Origin: an uncultured Prevotella sp.
GTDB lineage: Bacteria; Bacteroidota; Bacteroidia; Bacteroidales; Bacteroidaceae
Direction: 5' to 3'
Length of the DNA stretch: 64,000 nt
NCBI GenBank assembly: GCA_944319935.1
Contig: CALUFM010000031.1
Location: forward strand, 62,001-126,000
The translations under genes and the position numbers were made by a program. The notes below the pieces were generated by a model, which saw only the letters and a program-made list of their open reading frames with translations, did no database searches and had not been told where the DNA came from. Below, piece by piece: positions 40,999 to 49,906 of this stretch; positions within the stretch are counted from its first letter, which is position 1, and every line of letters starts with the position of its first letter.

Positions 40999-42498
40999 AT
41001 GGCACAAAGACTCATACAAACCCAGGAACAGAAGCTGGCGCAGCAGCAGAAGCTCACGCAGCAGCAGATGCTGGCCGTGCGCCTGATGGAGATGCCCGTC
41101 ACCGAACTGGAGCAGAACGTGGCCGCCGAGCTTGACGACAACCCCGCCCTCGAGAGCGGCGGGCAGGACGGCGAGGCTGAGCCTGAATACGACGGGGACG
41201 AAGCCGCCGACGACGACTTCGACGCCGCCAAGGAGCGCGAGGAGCGCGCCTCGGCACTTGACGACGCCCTGGCCGGCATCGGCATGGACGACGAGATGCC
41301 GGAGACCGTCGCCCCGGCGTCGGCGCGCGGCGCGGCCGAGGGTGAATATGGGGACATCGACTACGGCGACTCGCCGTCGTTCTACGACACGCTCAGGGAG
41401 CAGATGATGGACGTAAGCCTCACCCCCAAGCGGCGCGAAATAATGGAATACCTCATAGGCTCGCTCGACAACGACGGGCTGCTGCGCAAGGACGCGGGCA
41501 CGCTGAGCGACGAGCTGGCCATATACCATAATATAAACGCGGACGAGGACGACATCGAAGACGTGCTGCGGCAGCTACAGACGTTCGACCCGCCCGGCAT
41601 CGGCGCGCGCGACCTGCGCGAGTGCCTCCTGCTGCAAATATGGCGCAAGCCCGCCTCGCCCATGCGCAAGATGATGGAGGACGTCGTCGGCAAATGCTTC
41701 GACGAGTTCATGAACAAGCGTTGGGACAAAATCAAGGCGCAGCTCGGCTACGACGAGGCCACGGCCGCCAAGGTGCATGCCGAGCTGCTAAGGCTCAATC
41801 CCAAGCCCGGTTCGGCCCTCGGCGAGGCCGAAGGCCGCAGCCTGCAGCAAATCACGCCCGACTTCATCGTTGACACGGCCGACGACGGCACGGTGACCTT
41901 CGCCATCAACAACGGGCGCGTGCCCGAGCTGCACGTGTCGCCGTCGTTCGCCTCGATGCTCGACACCTACCGCACGGCCAAGGGCAAGATGAGCCGCACG
42001 GAAAAGGAAGCCCTGCTCTACGCCAAGGAGAAGGTGGAGCGCGCGCAGGGCTTCATCGACGCCGTGCGCCAGCGGCAGCACACCATGTACGTCACGATGA
42101 AGGCCATAACCGACATACAGCGCGACTACTTCCAGAGCGGCGACGAGGCCGACCTCAAGCCGATGATACTCAAGGACGTGGCCGAGCGCACCGGGCTCGA
42201 CATCTCGACGGTGTCACGCGTGAGCAACATGAAGTACGCGCAGACGCGCTGGGGCACCTTCCGCCTGCGCCACTTCTTCAGCGACAGCCTCAAGACCGAG
42301 GGCGGCGGGGAGATGTCAACGCGCAAGGTGAAGGCCGCCCTGAAAGACATAATAGACAACGAGGACAAGGCGCGGCCGCTGAGCGACGACGCCATAAAGG
42401 ACATGATGACGGCACAGGGATACCCCGTGGCGCGGCGCACGATAGCGAAATACCGCGAGCAGATGGGCATACCCGTGGCAAGGCTCAGGAAGAAATGA
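40999..42498 (+). CDS. rpoN: RNA polymerase sigma-54 factor
   Basis: The 499-residue protein has the three sigma-54 regions. Region I is Gln-rich (RLIQTQEQKLAQQQKLTQQQ) and ends MPVTELEQNVAAELDDNPAL. An acidic region II follows at about 55-130. The core-binding domain then leads to the DNA-binding end, with the RpoN box ARRTIAKYREQMGIP close to the C terminus. It directs RNA polymerase to -24/-12 promoters that need AAA+ activators. The start codon lies directly after the -7 box, so the mRNA is almost leaderless. A tandem array of TTTAACTAC words covers the -33 region and could influence expression. The next gene overlaps its stop by four bases (ATGA). Confidence 0.97.
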   Translation: MAQRLIQTQEQKLAQQQKLTQQQMLAVRLMEMPVTELEQNVAAELDDNPALESGGQDGEAEPEYDGDEAADDDFDAAKEREERASALDDALAGIGMDDEMPETVAPASARGAAEGEYGDIDYGDSPSFYDTLREQMMDVSLTPKRREIMEYLIGSLDNDGLLRKDAGTLSDELAIYHNINADEDDIEDVLRQLQTFDPPGIGARDLRECLLLQIWRKPASPMRKMMEDVVGKCFDEFMNKRWDKIKAQLGYDEATAAKVHAELLRLNPKPGSALGEAEGRSLQQITPDFIVDTADDGTVTFAINNGRVPELHVSPSFASMLDTYRTAKGKMSRTEKEALLYAKEKVERAQGFIDAVRQRQHTMYVTMKAITDIQRDYFQSGDEADLKPMILKDVAERTGLDISTVSRVSNMKYAQTRWGTFRLRHFFSDSLKTEGGGEMSTRKVKAALKDIIDNEDKARPLSDDAIKDMMTAQGYPVARRTIAKYREQMGIPVARLRKK

Positions 42499-43115
42499 GA
42501 AGCGCGAAGACGATAATCATGGCGGCAAAGGCGGTGAGCGTGGTGTCCACGCCGTTCTACCTGCCCGTGGTCGCGCTGGCCTCGCTGCTGGTGCTGACCT
42601 ACCTCAACCTGCTGCCCGTGGTCTACAAGCTGACGCTGCTGGTGGTGTTCTGGCTGTTCACGGTCTTCATGCCCACCATGCTCATACGCCTGTACCGCCG
42701 CTACCAGGGGTGGACACGGCTGCAGCTCGGGGCGAGGGAGCGGCGCGTCATACCTTATGTAATATCAATAGTGTCATACCTGGCGGGCTACTACACCGTG
42801 GTGGCCGCCCACGTGCCCTACTTCCTGTGCGCAATATTCATCGTCGCGCTGGTCATCCAGGTGGCGTGCGCCATGGCGAACCTCTTCGTCAAGATCTCAA
42901 CCCACACGGCGGGCATAGGCGGAGTGGCCGGCTCGCTGGCGGCCTTCGCCCTGATTATGGACTTCAACCCCGTGTGGTGGCTCTGCGCCGTCATCCTGCT
43001 GGCCGGACTGGTGGGCACCAGCCGCATGATACTGCGCCAGCACTCGCTCAGGCAAGTCGTGTCAGGCTTCCTCGTGGGGACGGCCTGCTCGTTCGTTACC
43101 GTGCTGTTGGTGTGA
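42495..43115 (+). CDS. PAP2-like integral membrane protein, probably without full catalytic set
   Basis: The 206-residue protein has six hydrophobic spans. A weak PAP2 pattern is visible: ISTHTAGIGGVAG in place of the PSGH motif, and SRMILRQHSLRQVVSG in place of SRxxxxxHxxxD, where the last acidic residue is Gln. It may therefore be a degenerate or altered phosphatidic-acid-phosphatase-type enzyme acting on lipid phosphates at the membrane. The ATG overlaps the rpoN stop (ATGA), so the two are translationally coupled; this adjacency is one I associate with Bacteroidales. Direct enzyme activity is doubtful. Confidence 0.7.
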   Translation: MRSAKTIIMAAKAVSVVSTPFYLPVVALASLLVLTYLNLLPVVYKLTLLVVFWLFTVFMPTMLIRLYRRYQGWTRLQLGARERRVIPYVISIVSYLAGYYTVVAAHVPYFLCAIFIVALVIQVACAMANLFVKISTHTAGIGGVAGSLAAFALIMDFNPVWWLCAVILLAGLVGTSRMILRQHSLRQVVSGFLVGTACSFVTVLLV

Positions 43116-43196
43116 AGCCAAAAAGGCCGCAACCCGGCCAGCCGCGCCGTCAGCCACATTCCTCCCAAAAGACAACAATCAAGAAAAAACAGCAAT

Positions 43197-43703
43197 ATGA
43201 AACCGTTAGTAAGCATAATCATGGGCAGCACAAGCGACCTGCCCGTAATGGAAAAGGCCTGCAAGTTCTTGAACGACATGCAGGTGCCGTTTGAAGTCAA
43301 CGCCCTCTCGGCCCACCGCACGCCCGACGCCGTTGAGCAGTTTGCCAAGGAAGCCAAGGGCCGCGGCGTGAAAGTAATCATAGCCGGGGCGGGCATGGCA
43401 GCCGCCCTGCCCGGCGTAATAGCCGCCTCGACCACGCTGCCCGTAATCGGAGTGCCCATCAAGGGCATGCTCGACGGCCTCGACGCCATGCTCAGCATCA
43501 TACAGATGCCGCCGGGAATACCCGTGGCCACCGTCGGCGTCAACGGCGCGATGAACGCCGCCATACTCGCCGTAGAGATGCTCGCCCTGGCCGACGACGC
43601 CATAGCCGCCCGCCTGGCCGACTACAAGGCGGGGCTCGGCGCGAAAATAGAGAAGGCCAACAAGGAGCTGGCCGAAGTGAAGTATGAGTTTAAGACTAAT
43701 TGA
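43197..43703 (+). CDS. purE: N5-carboxyaminoimidazole ribonucleotide mutase
   Basis: At 168 residues this is a class I PurE. The substrate loop [12 protein letters not shown] and the motif [11 protein letters not shown] carry the catalytic Ser and His; [20 protein letters not shown] and [12 protein letters not shown] complete the family pattern. It converts N5-CAIR to CAIR in purine biosynthesis. It is 81 bp downstream of the PAP2-like gene, and I see no TAnnTTTG box in that gap, so it may be transcribed with rpoN. Downstream lies ispG across a long hairpin. The purK partner is not in the window. Confidence 0.96.
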   Translation: MKPLVSIIMGSTSDLPVMEKACKFLNDMQVPFEVNALSAHRTPDAVEQFAKEAKGRGVKVIIAGAGMAAALPGVIAASTTLPVIGVPIKGMLDGLDAMLSIIQMPPGIPVATVGVNGAMNAAILAVEMLALADDAIAARLADYKAGLGAKIEKANKELAEVKYEFKTN

Positions 43704-43714
43704 TTTTTCATACA

Positions 43715-43879
43715 GTAGTTAAAGTAGTTAAAAGTAGTTATCGCTCACTTCGTTCGCTGAGTAGTTAAAGTCGATAGCCACAAAGGTTATCCGTATCTGC
43801 CTGACTACCAACAAAGGATTTGGCTTTAACTACTCAGCGAACGAAGTGAGCGATAACTACTTTTAACTACTCTAACTAC
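43715..43879. repeat. 56-bp inverted repeat of TTTAACTAC words between purE and ispG
   Basis: Arms 43715-43770 and 43824-43879 are complementary at 55 of 56 positions. Both arms carry the 20-nt cassette TCGCTCACTTCGTTCGCTGA inside the TTTAACTAC words. The 53-nt loop ends CAACAAAGGATTTGGCT, a variant of the GGCATTTGTCT header. It leaves 9 bp before the ispG ATG and no room for a usual promoter. Confidence 0.95.
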
Positions 43880-43888
43880 AAACAATAA

Positions 43889-45757
43889 ATGATTGACCTG
43901 TTCAACTACCACCGCCGCGCCGCCTCCGAGGTGCAGGTGGGCGGCACGCCGATGGGCGGACTGAACCCCGTCCGCATACAGTCGATGACGACCACGCCCA
44001 CAACCGACACCGAGGCGAGCGTGGCGCAGGCCGAACGCATAATAGAGGCGGGAGGCGAATACGTCCGCCTGACCACCCAGGGCGTGCGCGAGGCCGAGAA
44101 CCTGAAGGACATCAACGCGCGGCTGAGGGAGGACGGATACATGACGCCACTCGTGGCCGACGTGCATTTCAACCCCCACGTGGCCGAAGTGGCCGCGCTA
44201 TACGCCGAGAAGGTGCGCATAAACCCAGGCAACTACACCGACCCGGCGCGCACCTTCAAGCACCTTGAATACACCGACGACGAGTACGCCGACGAGCTGA
44301 AGAAAATCGAGGCGCGCTTCATACCCCTGCTCAACATCTGCAAGGAGCATCACACCGCGCTGCGCATAGGCGTCAACCACGGCTCGCTGTCAGACCGAAT
44401 AATGTCGCGCTACGGCGACACGCCCGAGGGAATAGTAGAGAGCTGCATGGAATTCCTGCGCATCTGCAAGCGCGAAGACTTCAACAACGTCGTCATATCA
44501 ATCAAGGCCAGCAACACGGTCGTCATGGTGCTATCCGTCCGCCTGCTCGTAAGCGAGATGGACAAGGAGGACATGCACTACCCGCTGCACCTCGGGGTGA
44601 CCGAGGCCGGCGAGGGCGAGGACGGCCGCATAAAGAGCGCGGTGGGCATAGGCGCGCTCTTGGCCGACGGACTGGGCGACACCGTGCGCGTGTCGCTGAG
44701 CGAAGAGCCAGAGGCCGAAATCCCCGTGGCGCGCCACCTTGTCGACTACATCACGGCGCGCGCCGGCCACACGCCCATACCCGGCACCGAGGCCCCGGGC
44801 TTCGACTGGCTGCGCCCCGAGCGGCGCAAGACGGCCCCCGTGGGCGGCATCGGCGGCACGAACGCGCCCGTGGTAATAGCCTCGATGCTCGAAGGTGGCG
44901 ACCCCTCGACGCTCTCGGCCGGCGGCGACCTCGTGCCCGACTTCGTATATACTGGCCAAAGGCTGCCCGAGAAGCGCATTGACGGCCAGCGTTACATCGT
45001 GGACTACAACGCCTACGCCGGCTTCCAGGGCACGGAGGGCGTGTATCCCATATTCCCTTACGACGCCATGCCGCTGCTGTCATCGGTCAAGGCTGACGTG
45101 AAGTTCCTCGTGCTGCCCTACGGGGCCGACTCCGAAGAGTACACAGCCTGCCTGAAGGCGCACCCCGAAGTGGTGGTGGTGAGCATGTCGCAGCACAAGA
45201 ACCGCCTCGGCGAGCAGCGCGCCTTAGTCCACGAGCTGATGTCTGAAGGCATCACGAACCCCGTGGTCTTCTGCCAGGCTTACCGCCACTCGCAGGAGGA
45301 GAAGGGCGACTTCCAGCTCGAGGCGGCCGCCGACATGGGCGCGCTGATGTTCGACGGCCTCACCGACGGCATCTGGCTGATGGACTTCGGCACGCTCTCC
45401 CCCGCCGACATCACGGCCACCGCCTTCGGCATACTCCAGGCCGCGAGGCTGCGCACGTCGAAGACCGAATACATAAGCTGCCCCGGATGCGGCCGCACCC
45501 TCTACGACCTGCGCTCCACCATAGCGCGCATAAAGGAGGCCACGGCGGGCATGAAGGGGCTGAAAATCGGCATAATGGGATGCATAGTCAACGGCCCGGG
45601 CGAGATGGCCGACGCCGACTACGGCTACGTTGGCGCGGCGCGGGGACGCATCTCGCTGTACAGGGGCAAGCAGTGCGTGGAGAAGAACATCCCCGAGGAG
45701 GAGGCCGTGGAGCGGCTGCTCAGGCTCATCGAGGCCGACGGGAAACATCTTTCTTAA
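43889..45757 (+). CDS. ispG: 4-hydroxy-3-methylbut-2-enyl diphosphate synthase, long form
   Basis: The 622-residue enzyme has the long, three-domain form found in Bacteroidota, with an extra domain between the TIM barrel and the iron-sulfur domain (about residues 280-520). The [4Fe-4S] ligands are Cys531 and Cys534 (SCPGCGRTLYDL) and Cys565 (GIMGCIVNGPGE), with Glu572 as the expected fourth ligand. It makes HMBPP from MEcPP in the MEP isoprenoid pathway, using two electrons. Its product feeds UppS, encoded 9 kb away. The ATG is 9 bp from the end of a 56-bp hairpin and has no visible promoter of its own, so expression probably depends on reading through from purE. Confidence 0.96.
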   Translation: MIDLFNYHRRAASEVQVGGTPMGGLNPVRIQSMTTTPTTDTEASVAQAERIIEAGGEYVRLTTQGVREAENLKDINARLREDGYMTPLVADVHFNPHVAEVAALYAEKVRINPGNYTDPARTFKHLEYTDDEYADELKKIEARFIPLLNICKEHHTALRIGVNHGSLSDRIMSRYGDTPEGIVESCMEFLRICKREDFNNVVISIKASNTVVMVLSVRLLVSEMDKEDMHYPLHLGVTEAGEGEDGRIKSAVGIGALLADGLGDTVRVSLSEEPEAEIPVARHLVDYITARAGHTPIPGTEAPGFDWLRPERRKTAPVGGIGGTNAPVVIASMLEGGDPSTLSAGGDLVPDFVYTGQRLPEKRIDGQRYIVDYNAYAGFQGTEGVYPIFPYDAMPLLSSVKADVKFLVLPYGADSEEYTACLKAHPEVVVVSMSQHKNRLGEQRALVHELMSEGITNPVVFCQAYRHSQEEKGDFQLEAAADMGALMFDGLTDGIWLMDFGTLSPADITATAFGILQAARLRTSKTEYISCPGCGRTLYDLRSTIARIKEATAGMKGLKIGIMGCIVNGPGEMADADYGYVGAARGRISLYRGKQCVEKNIPEEEAVERLLRLIEADGKHLS

Positions 45758-46452
45758 ATTGAAATTTTATAATGGAGAATTGAGAATTAGAAAATTATGA
45801 TTTGTCTAAATTGATAATTGAAAGTTGAGAATGGAAAATTATGATTTGCTTTGCAGCTTGACGGCCAGCAGAGGTAATCATAATTTTCCATTCTCAATTC
45901 TCAATTTGAGCAAATCATAATTTTCCATTTTCAATTCTCAATTTAAGCAAATCATAATTTTCCATTCCCCATTCTCCATTCTCAATTAGAACAATTCTCA
46001 ATTCATATTCCCAACTGACTGACAACCAACCACTTACGCCAAGGCGGCATTTCACGCTGTGAAATGCCGCCTTTTGCTGCGCAACATGCGGCTCAACGTT
46101 GCGCCGGAAGCCGCGCCCGGCGGTTGCCCCGCAGTTCAGTCGTCAGTTCGGCATAATAAGAACATCCAAAGTAGGGGCAGACCCGTGTGTCTGCCCAGAC
46201 CAATGCGGAAAGGGGCAAGATGAAGGGCAGACACACGGGTCTGCCCCTACTTTGGCGGTTTGCAATATTTGCAGATAAACTTATGCCGAACAGGCGTATC
46301 CTTACATTATACAGAAGAATGATTATTCATTTCCCATTTTTCATTCTTCATTTCCCATTCTTCATTCAAAATGATTTTTCATTCTTCATTATTCATTTTT
46401 CATTCGAAGAACATCTGATTATTCATTCTTCATTATTCATTTTTCATTTATT
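45758..46452. repeat. GAGAATTGAGAATT words, GGCGGCATTTCAC palindrome, GTAGGGGCAGACCC inverted repeat and TTCATT array
   Basis: 45770-46010 has words such as GAGAATTGA and AAAATTATGATTTG with inverted copies (CATTCTCAATT, AAATCATAATTTTCC), forming a loose hairpin. 46041-46073 is a perfect 15-bp palindrome (AAGGCGGCATTTCAC, loop GCT). 46134-46250 is CGTCAGTTCGGCATAATAAG followed by a GTAGGGGCAGACCC inverted repeat. 46318-46447 repeats TTCATT-type words. No gene is credible. Confidence 0.8.
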
Positions 46453-47112
46453 TCATACCTTGTCGCCGTAGCACAGGTCGCCGGCGTCGCCGAAGCCGGG
46501 CACGATGTACTTGTGTTCGTTCATGCCCGGGTCGATGGCGGCGCACCACAGGGTCGTCTTGTCGTCGGGGAAGGTCTTCTTGACATGCTCTATGCCCTCG
46601 GGCGCGGCTATGACGCACGCCACGTGGATGCGCTTGGGCGTGCCGCGGGTGAGGAAGGCCTTGTAGCCCAGCTCCATCGAGCCGCCCGTGGCCAGCATGG
46701 GGTCAACTATTATGAGCGTCTTGCCCTCTACGCTCGGCGTGGCGAGATACTCCACGTGGATGCCCACCTCGGTGTGACGCTCGTCGGTGTACTCGCGGTA
46801 CGCGCTGACAAAGGCGTTGCCGGCGTGGTCGAACACATTGAGGAAGCCCGTGTGGAAGGGCAGCCCGGCGCGGAAGATGGTGGCCAGCACCACCTTGTCC
46901 GTAGGCACGCTGACCTCCGCCGTGCCGAGAGGCGTCTCCACGGCGCGCGGCGCGTAAGACAGCGTCTTGCTTATTTCGTAGGCCATCATCTCGCCCACGC
47001 GCATGATGTTGTTGCGGAACAACAGGCGGTTCTGCTGGTATTCGCGGTCGCGCATCTCCGCCATGTACTGGTTGACGATTGAGTTACCCTCGCCAAGATT
47101 TATTATCTTCAT
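46453..47112 (-). CDS. upp: uracil phosphoribosyltransferase
   Basis: The 219-residue enzyme has the PRPP-binding loop LIIVDPMLATGGSM and the C-terminal uracil-binding end GFGDAGDLCYG typical of Upp. It salvages uracil to UMP using PRPP. The start at 47112 (MKIINLGEGNSIVNQYMAEM) is close behind a good -7 box; codons upstream in frame overlap the promoter and are not used. The N-terminal YRDKRT-like region (MRDREYQQNRLLFRNNIMRV) differs slightly from the Escherichia coli enzyme but fits Bacteroidales Upp. The gene is monocistronic and its 3' end abuts a TTCATT word array. Confidence 0.95.
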   Translation of the reverse strand: MKIINLGEGNSIVNQYMAEMRDREYQQNRLLFRNNIMRVGEMMAYEISKTLSYAPRAVETPLGTAEVSVPTDKVVLATIFRAGLPFHTGFLNVFDHAGNAFVSAYREYTDERHTEVGIHVEYLATPSVEGKTLIIVDPMLATGGSMELGYKAFLTRGTPKRIHVACVIAAPEGIEHVKKTFPDDKTTLWCAAIDPGMNEHKYIVPGFGDAGDLCYGDKV

Positions 47113-47126
47113 GGTGTTTTTGTCGG

Positions 47127-47134
47127 CAAAAATA
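47127..47134 (-). promoter_or_regulatory. -7 box TATTTTTG for upp
   Basis: On the minus strand TATTTTTG lies 14 bp before the upp ATG at 47112. Confidence 0.65.
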
Positions 47135-47330
47135 ACGCAAGTCAGCCAAAACGCAAAATTATTCGGCCGGAAACGGACATTTATTTTCAAACGGCAGCGG
47201 CGGCAAGCGCAGCCCGCCAGCCAAGCGCGACGACACGGAAGACGCGGCAAAGTGCAAACAAACGGTTTACACTTTGCAATATTTCAGGCTAAAAACCCGA
47301 CTTTTTGTTGCCGCATACGAAGAAAAACAC

Positions 47331-47338
47331 TATATTTG
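47331..47338 (+). promoter_or_regulatory. -7 box TATATTTG for the 754-residue secreted protein
   Basis: The box lies 108 bp before the ATG at 47447, giving a leader of about 100 nt that contains GCAAGGCTTTATGGCTTGC, a small fold, and a GGCGGAACCTCAACCGCC hairpin near the start. Confidence 0.6.
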
Positions 47339-47446
47339 CAAGAGCCGCAAGGCTTTATGGCTTGCCATGGAAACCCTGCGCACTGACACACTGGAACATT
47401 ATGTATAACCACGGCGGAACCTCAACCGCCGCAAAAACACAAAGAC

Positions 47447-49711
47447 ATGAAGAAGCTTTTACTATCACTGCTGGCGGTCTTCGCCGCCACGACCGTTTCG
47501 GCGCAAGTCGCGCTGAAGCCGCTCTCCGCCATGCCCAAAACCGCCCCAGACAAGCAGGCGCGCAGCGTGGAGAAGATGAACATCGTGCAAAACGTGCCGC
47601 TGCCCAAGGCCGACGGCGACCTGCCCGCCGAACCCGTGACCACACGGCCCGAGGGACGCTCGGTGGCTTACCACCTGACGGGCGCGACGCTCTACAACTC
47701 AACCGACGGCGGCATGACCTTTACCGCATCACAAGTCACCAACACCGACATCGGCATGGAAGCCGTATATGAAGACGACGGACAGACCGTGTGGCTAAGA
47801 AACGCCACTATGTCAACCTACCCCGACATATGGATTAAGGGCACGCTGGCCGACGGGGGCAAGCGCATACTCGTAGAGCCGGGCCAGATGCTCGGCTACC
47901 AGCAAGGCTACACAGGAGAAGGCGAGACCGTAATCTTAGACGTGAGGCTGTATGCCACAAATTACAAATCAACGAACGACGGCGCGACGTCGTTGACAAG
48001 CATAAACCCTGAGCCGATACCCTACGTAATCGACGGCGACGAAATCCGCCTCGACCTGCCAGAGGACGGCACGACAGCCATTGGCGGGGTTATGACGCAA
48101 AGTTCAGACGACGGCACGATAGCAGCATATTACAGCCCGACAAACTCCGCCTACGCCATAGCGTTCGACCGCCAGGAAATGCAGAAGACCATGCTGCCCG
48201 CAGGACTGAACATGCAAGACTACATCGTGTCATACACCAACGACATTTACGGCGATTACAACTTAACGGCGAAAATGGGCATCGACGGGCAGGACATTTA
48301 CCTGTCAGGCATATTCCTCGGCATTGAAGACAAGGGCGTGGGTGTGAAAGGCACGTTCGACGGCGAAAAAGCCGTGTTCCCCGCCAAACAGTTGCTCACG
48401 ATGTATGAAGGCTACTGGTTCTACATGCAGCCCTGCGTGCAGACAACCGTTGACGGACAGCCCAAGCTGGAGCGCACGGACGCCCTGACCTTCACATATG
48501 ACAAGGAAACGGGCACGTTCTCGTCTGACGAGACCGTCTCCATCTGGAACGACATCGGCGGCGGCCTCACCGTCGACGGGCTGCTATCCTCGCCCACCCT
48601 CTCGCCACTCGAGGCCGTAAGGCGCGCAGGGCGCGTAGAGAACTACCAGCTCAGCGCGGCCACGGGATATACATACGACGGCGAGAACGGCTACTCCACC
48701 TTCGAAGTGAACCCTTACGTAGGCATGGAGATTGTCTACAGCAACGACGGCCAGACCGTATGGATGAAGAACATAGCCCCTGCGCCGTCGGCAAACGCGG
48801 ACGTATGGACAAAAGGAACGCTCGCCGACGGCGGCAAGCGCATACTTGTGAAACCGGGACAGATGGTAGGCGGCTCAGCGTTGCTGTTCGCCATGACATA
48901 CAAAACGGAGGACGGCAAGGTGTGGCCTGACCAGGTCGTGACTGACGACATACCCTACGTGATTGACGGCGACGAAATACGCCTTGACCTGCCGGCCGAC
49001 GGCACTATGTCCGTAGGCGCGCTCCTGATAAGCGACGGCACGACGTACGTATCCGACCCGGGCATGTTCGGCACGACGTTCAAGCGCATGGGCTGGGACA
49101 GGATTACACCGCCCGAGGGCTTGCAGACCGAGGACTACACGATGACATACGGCGACGGCTTCGGCGGTGAAGGCGAGCTTGGCGTGCAGGTTGGCATCGA
49201 CGGACAGGACATCTACATCGGCGGACTGTACGAGAACTACGCTTCGACCATCTTCGCCAACCCCGAGAACATCTGGATAAAAGGCACGTTCGACGGCGAA
49301 AAGGCCGTGTTCCAGCCCGGCCAGCTACTGTTCTTGATGATGTACTGGTACTACATGCAGCCGTGGACGCCCGTCGAGGAAGGCGGACAAACGTACTACC
49401 AATCAATCGACGAGCTGACCTTCGCCTACGACGCGGCCACCCGCACATACAGCACTGACGACATACTCGGTGCCAACGTACACAACTCGTTCAACACGGG
49501 CATGTACTTCCCCTACGTCGCGCCGAAGCTCACCCCGGCGCAGAGCGTGGGCGTAAACGCAGTGAAAGCCGAGCCTGAGGGCGAGGCGGTGAAGACCGAA
49601 TACTTCACCCTGTCGGGCATGAAAATCAGCAAGCCCCAGCGCGGCATATACATCAAGACCGTGACCTACGCCGACGGCACGCGCCGCAGCGTGAAGGTGG
49701 CAGTCAAATAA
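47447..49711 (+). CDS. secreted two-module beta protein with type IX-like C-terminal tail
   Basis: The 754-residue product has a signal peptide (MKKLLLSLLAVFAATTVSAQ). Two homologous modules of about 300 residues follow. Each runs through a VGMEAVYEDDGQTVWLRN or VGMEIVYSNDGQTVWMKN block, then KGTLADGGKRILV, then IPYVIDGDEIRLDLP, then GIDGQDIYLSG and KGTFDGEKAVF, and ends with LTFxYDxxTxTxS; together they cover about residues 70-400 and 410-690. The last 70 residues (FTLSGMKISKPQRGIYIKTV, then RRSVKVAVK) look like a type IX secretion sorting domain. Each module may be a beta-propeller-like or Ig-like unit; I recognise no enzyme motif. It is probably exposed at the cell surface. The stop codon is followed at once by a long perfect hairpin. 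Confidence 0.8.
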   Translation: MKKLLLSLLAVFAATTVSAQVALKPLSAMPKTAPDKQARSVEKMNIVQNVPLPKADGDLPAEPVTTRPEGRSVAYHLTGATLYNSTDGGMTFTASQVTNTDIGMEAVYEDDGQTVWLRNATMSTYPDIWIKGTLADGGKRILVEPGQMLGYQQGYTGEGETVILDVRLYATNYKSTNDGATSLTSINPEPIPYVIDGDEIRLDLPEDGTTAIGGVMTQSSDDGTIAAYYSPTNSAYAIAFDRQEMQKTMLPAGLNMQDYIVSYTNDIYGDYNLTAKMGIDGQDIYLSGIFLGIEDKGVGVKGTFDGEKAVFPAKQLLTMYEGYWFYMQPCVQTTVDGQPKLERTDALTFTYDKETGTFSSDETVSIWNDIGGGLTVDGLLSSPTLSPLEAVRRAGRVENYQLSAATGYTYDGENGYSTFEVNPYVGMEIVYSNDGQTVWMKNIAPAPSANADVWTKGTLADGGKRILVKPGQMVGGSALLFAMTYKTEDGKVWPDQVVTDDIPYVIDGDEIRLDLPADGTMSVGALLISDGTTYVSDPGMFGTTFKRMGWDRITPPEGLQTEDYTMTYGDGFGGEGELGVQVGIDGQDIYIGGLYENYASTIFANPENIWIKGTFDGEKAVFQPGQLLFLMMYWYYMQPWTPVEEGGQTYYQSIDELTFAYDAATRTYSTDDILGANVHNSFNTGMYFPYVAPKLTPAQSVGVNAVKAEPEGEAVKTEYFTLSGMKISKPQRGIYIKTVTYADGTRRSVKVAVK

Positions 49712-49906
49712 AGCAGACGAGCATTCAGCAGACAAGCAGACGAGTGACGAGCAGTCAGCAGACAAGTGACAAGCCTTGCCTTATTAGGCTCATTGGGCCT
49801 ATTGGGCTAATTAGGCCTAATAAGCCAGATAAGCCTAATGAGCCAAATAGGCTTGTCTGCTGACTGCTCGTCACTCGTCTGCTTGTCTGCTGAATGCTCG
49901 TCTGCT
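49712..49906. repeat. hairpin with 55-bp perfect arms of AGACAAGC words and CYYATYWGG centre
   Basis: 49712-49766 and 49852-49906 are perfectly complementary over 55 bases although the arm is an irregular mix of CAGACGAG, CATTCAGCAGACAAG and GTGACGAGCAG words. The 85-nt centre is 9-bp CYYATYWGG words with a weaker inversion around TTAGGCCTAA. The element begins on the base after the stop codon. Confidence 0.95.

Noticed and set aside
43116..43196. purine riboswitch upstream of purE
   Set aside because: The 81-bp gap shows no promoter, no aptamer-like three-way junction and no terminator.
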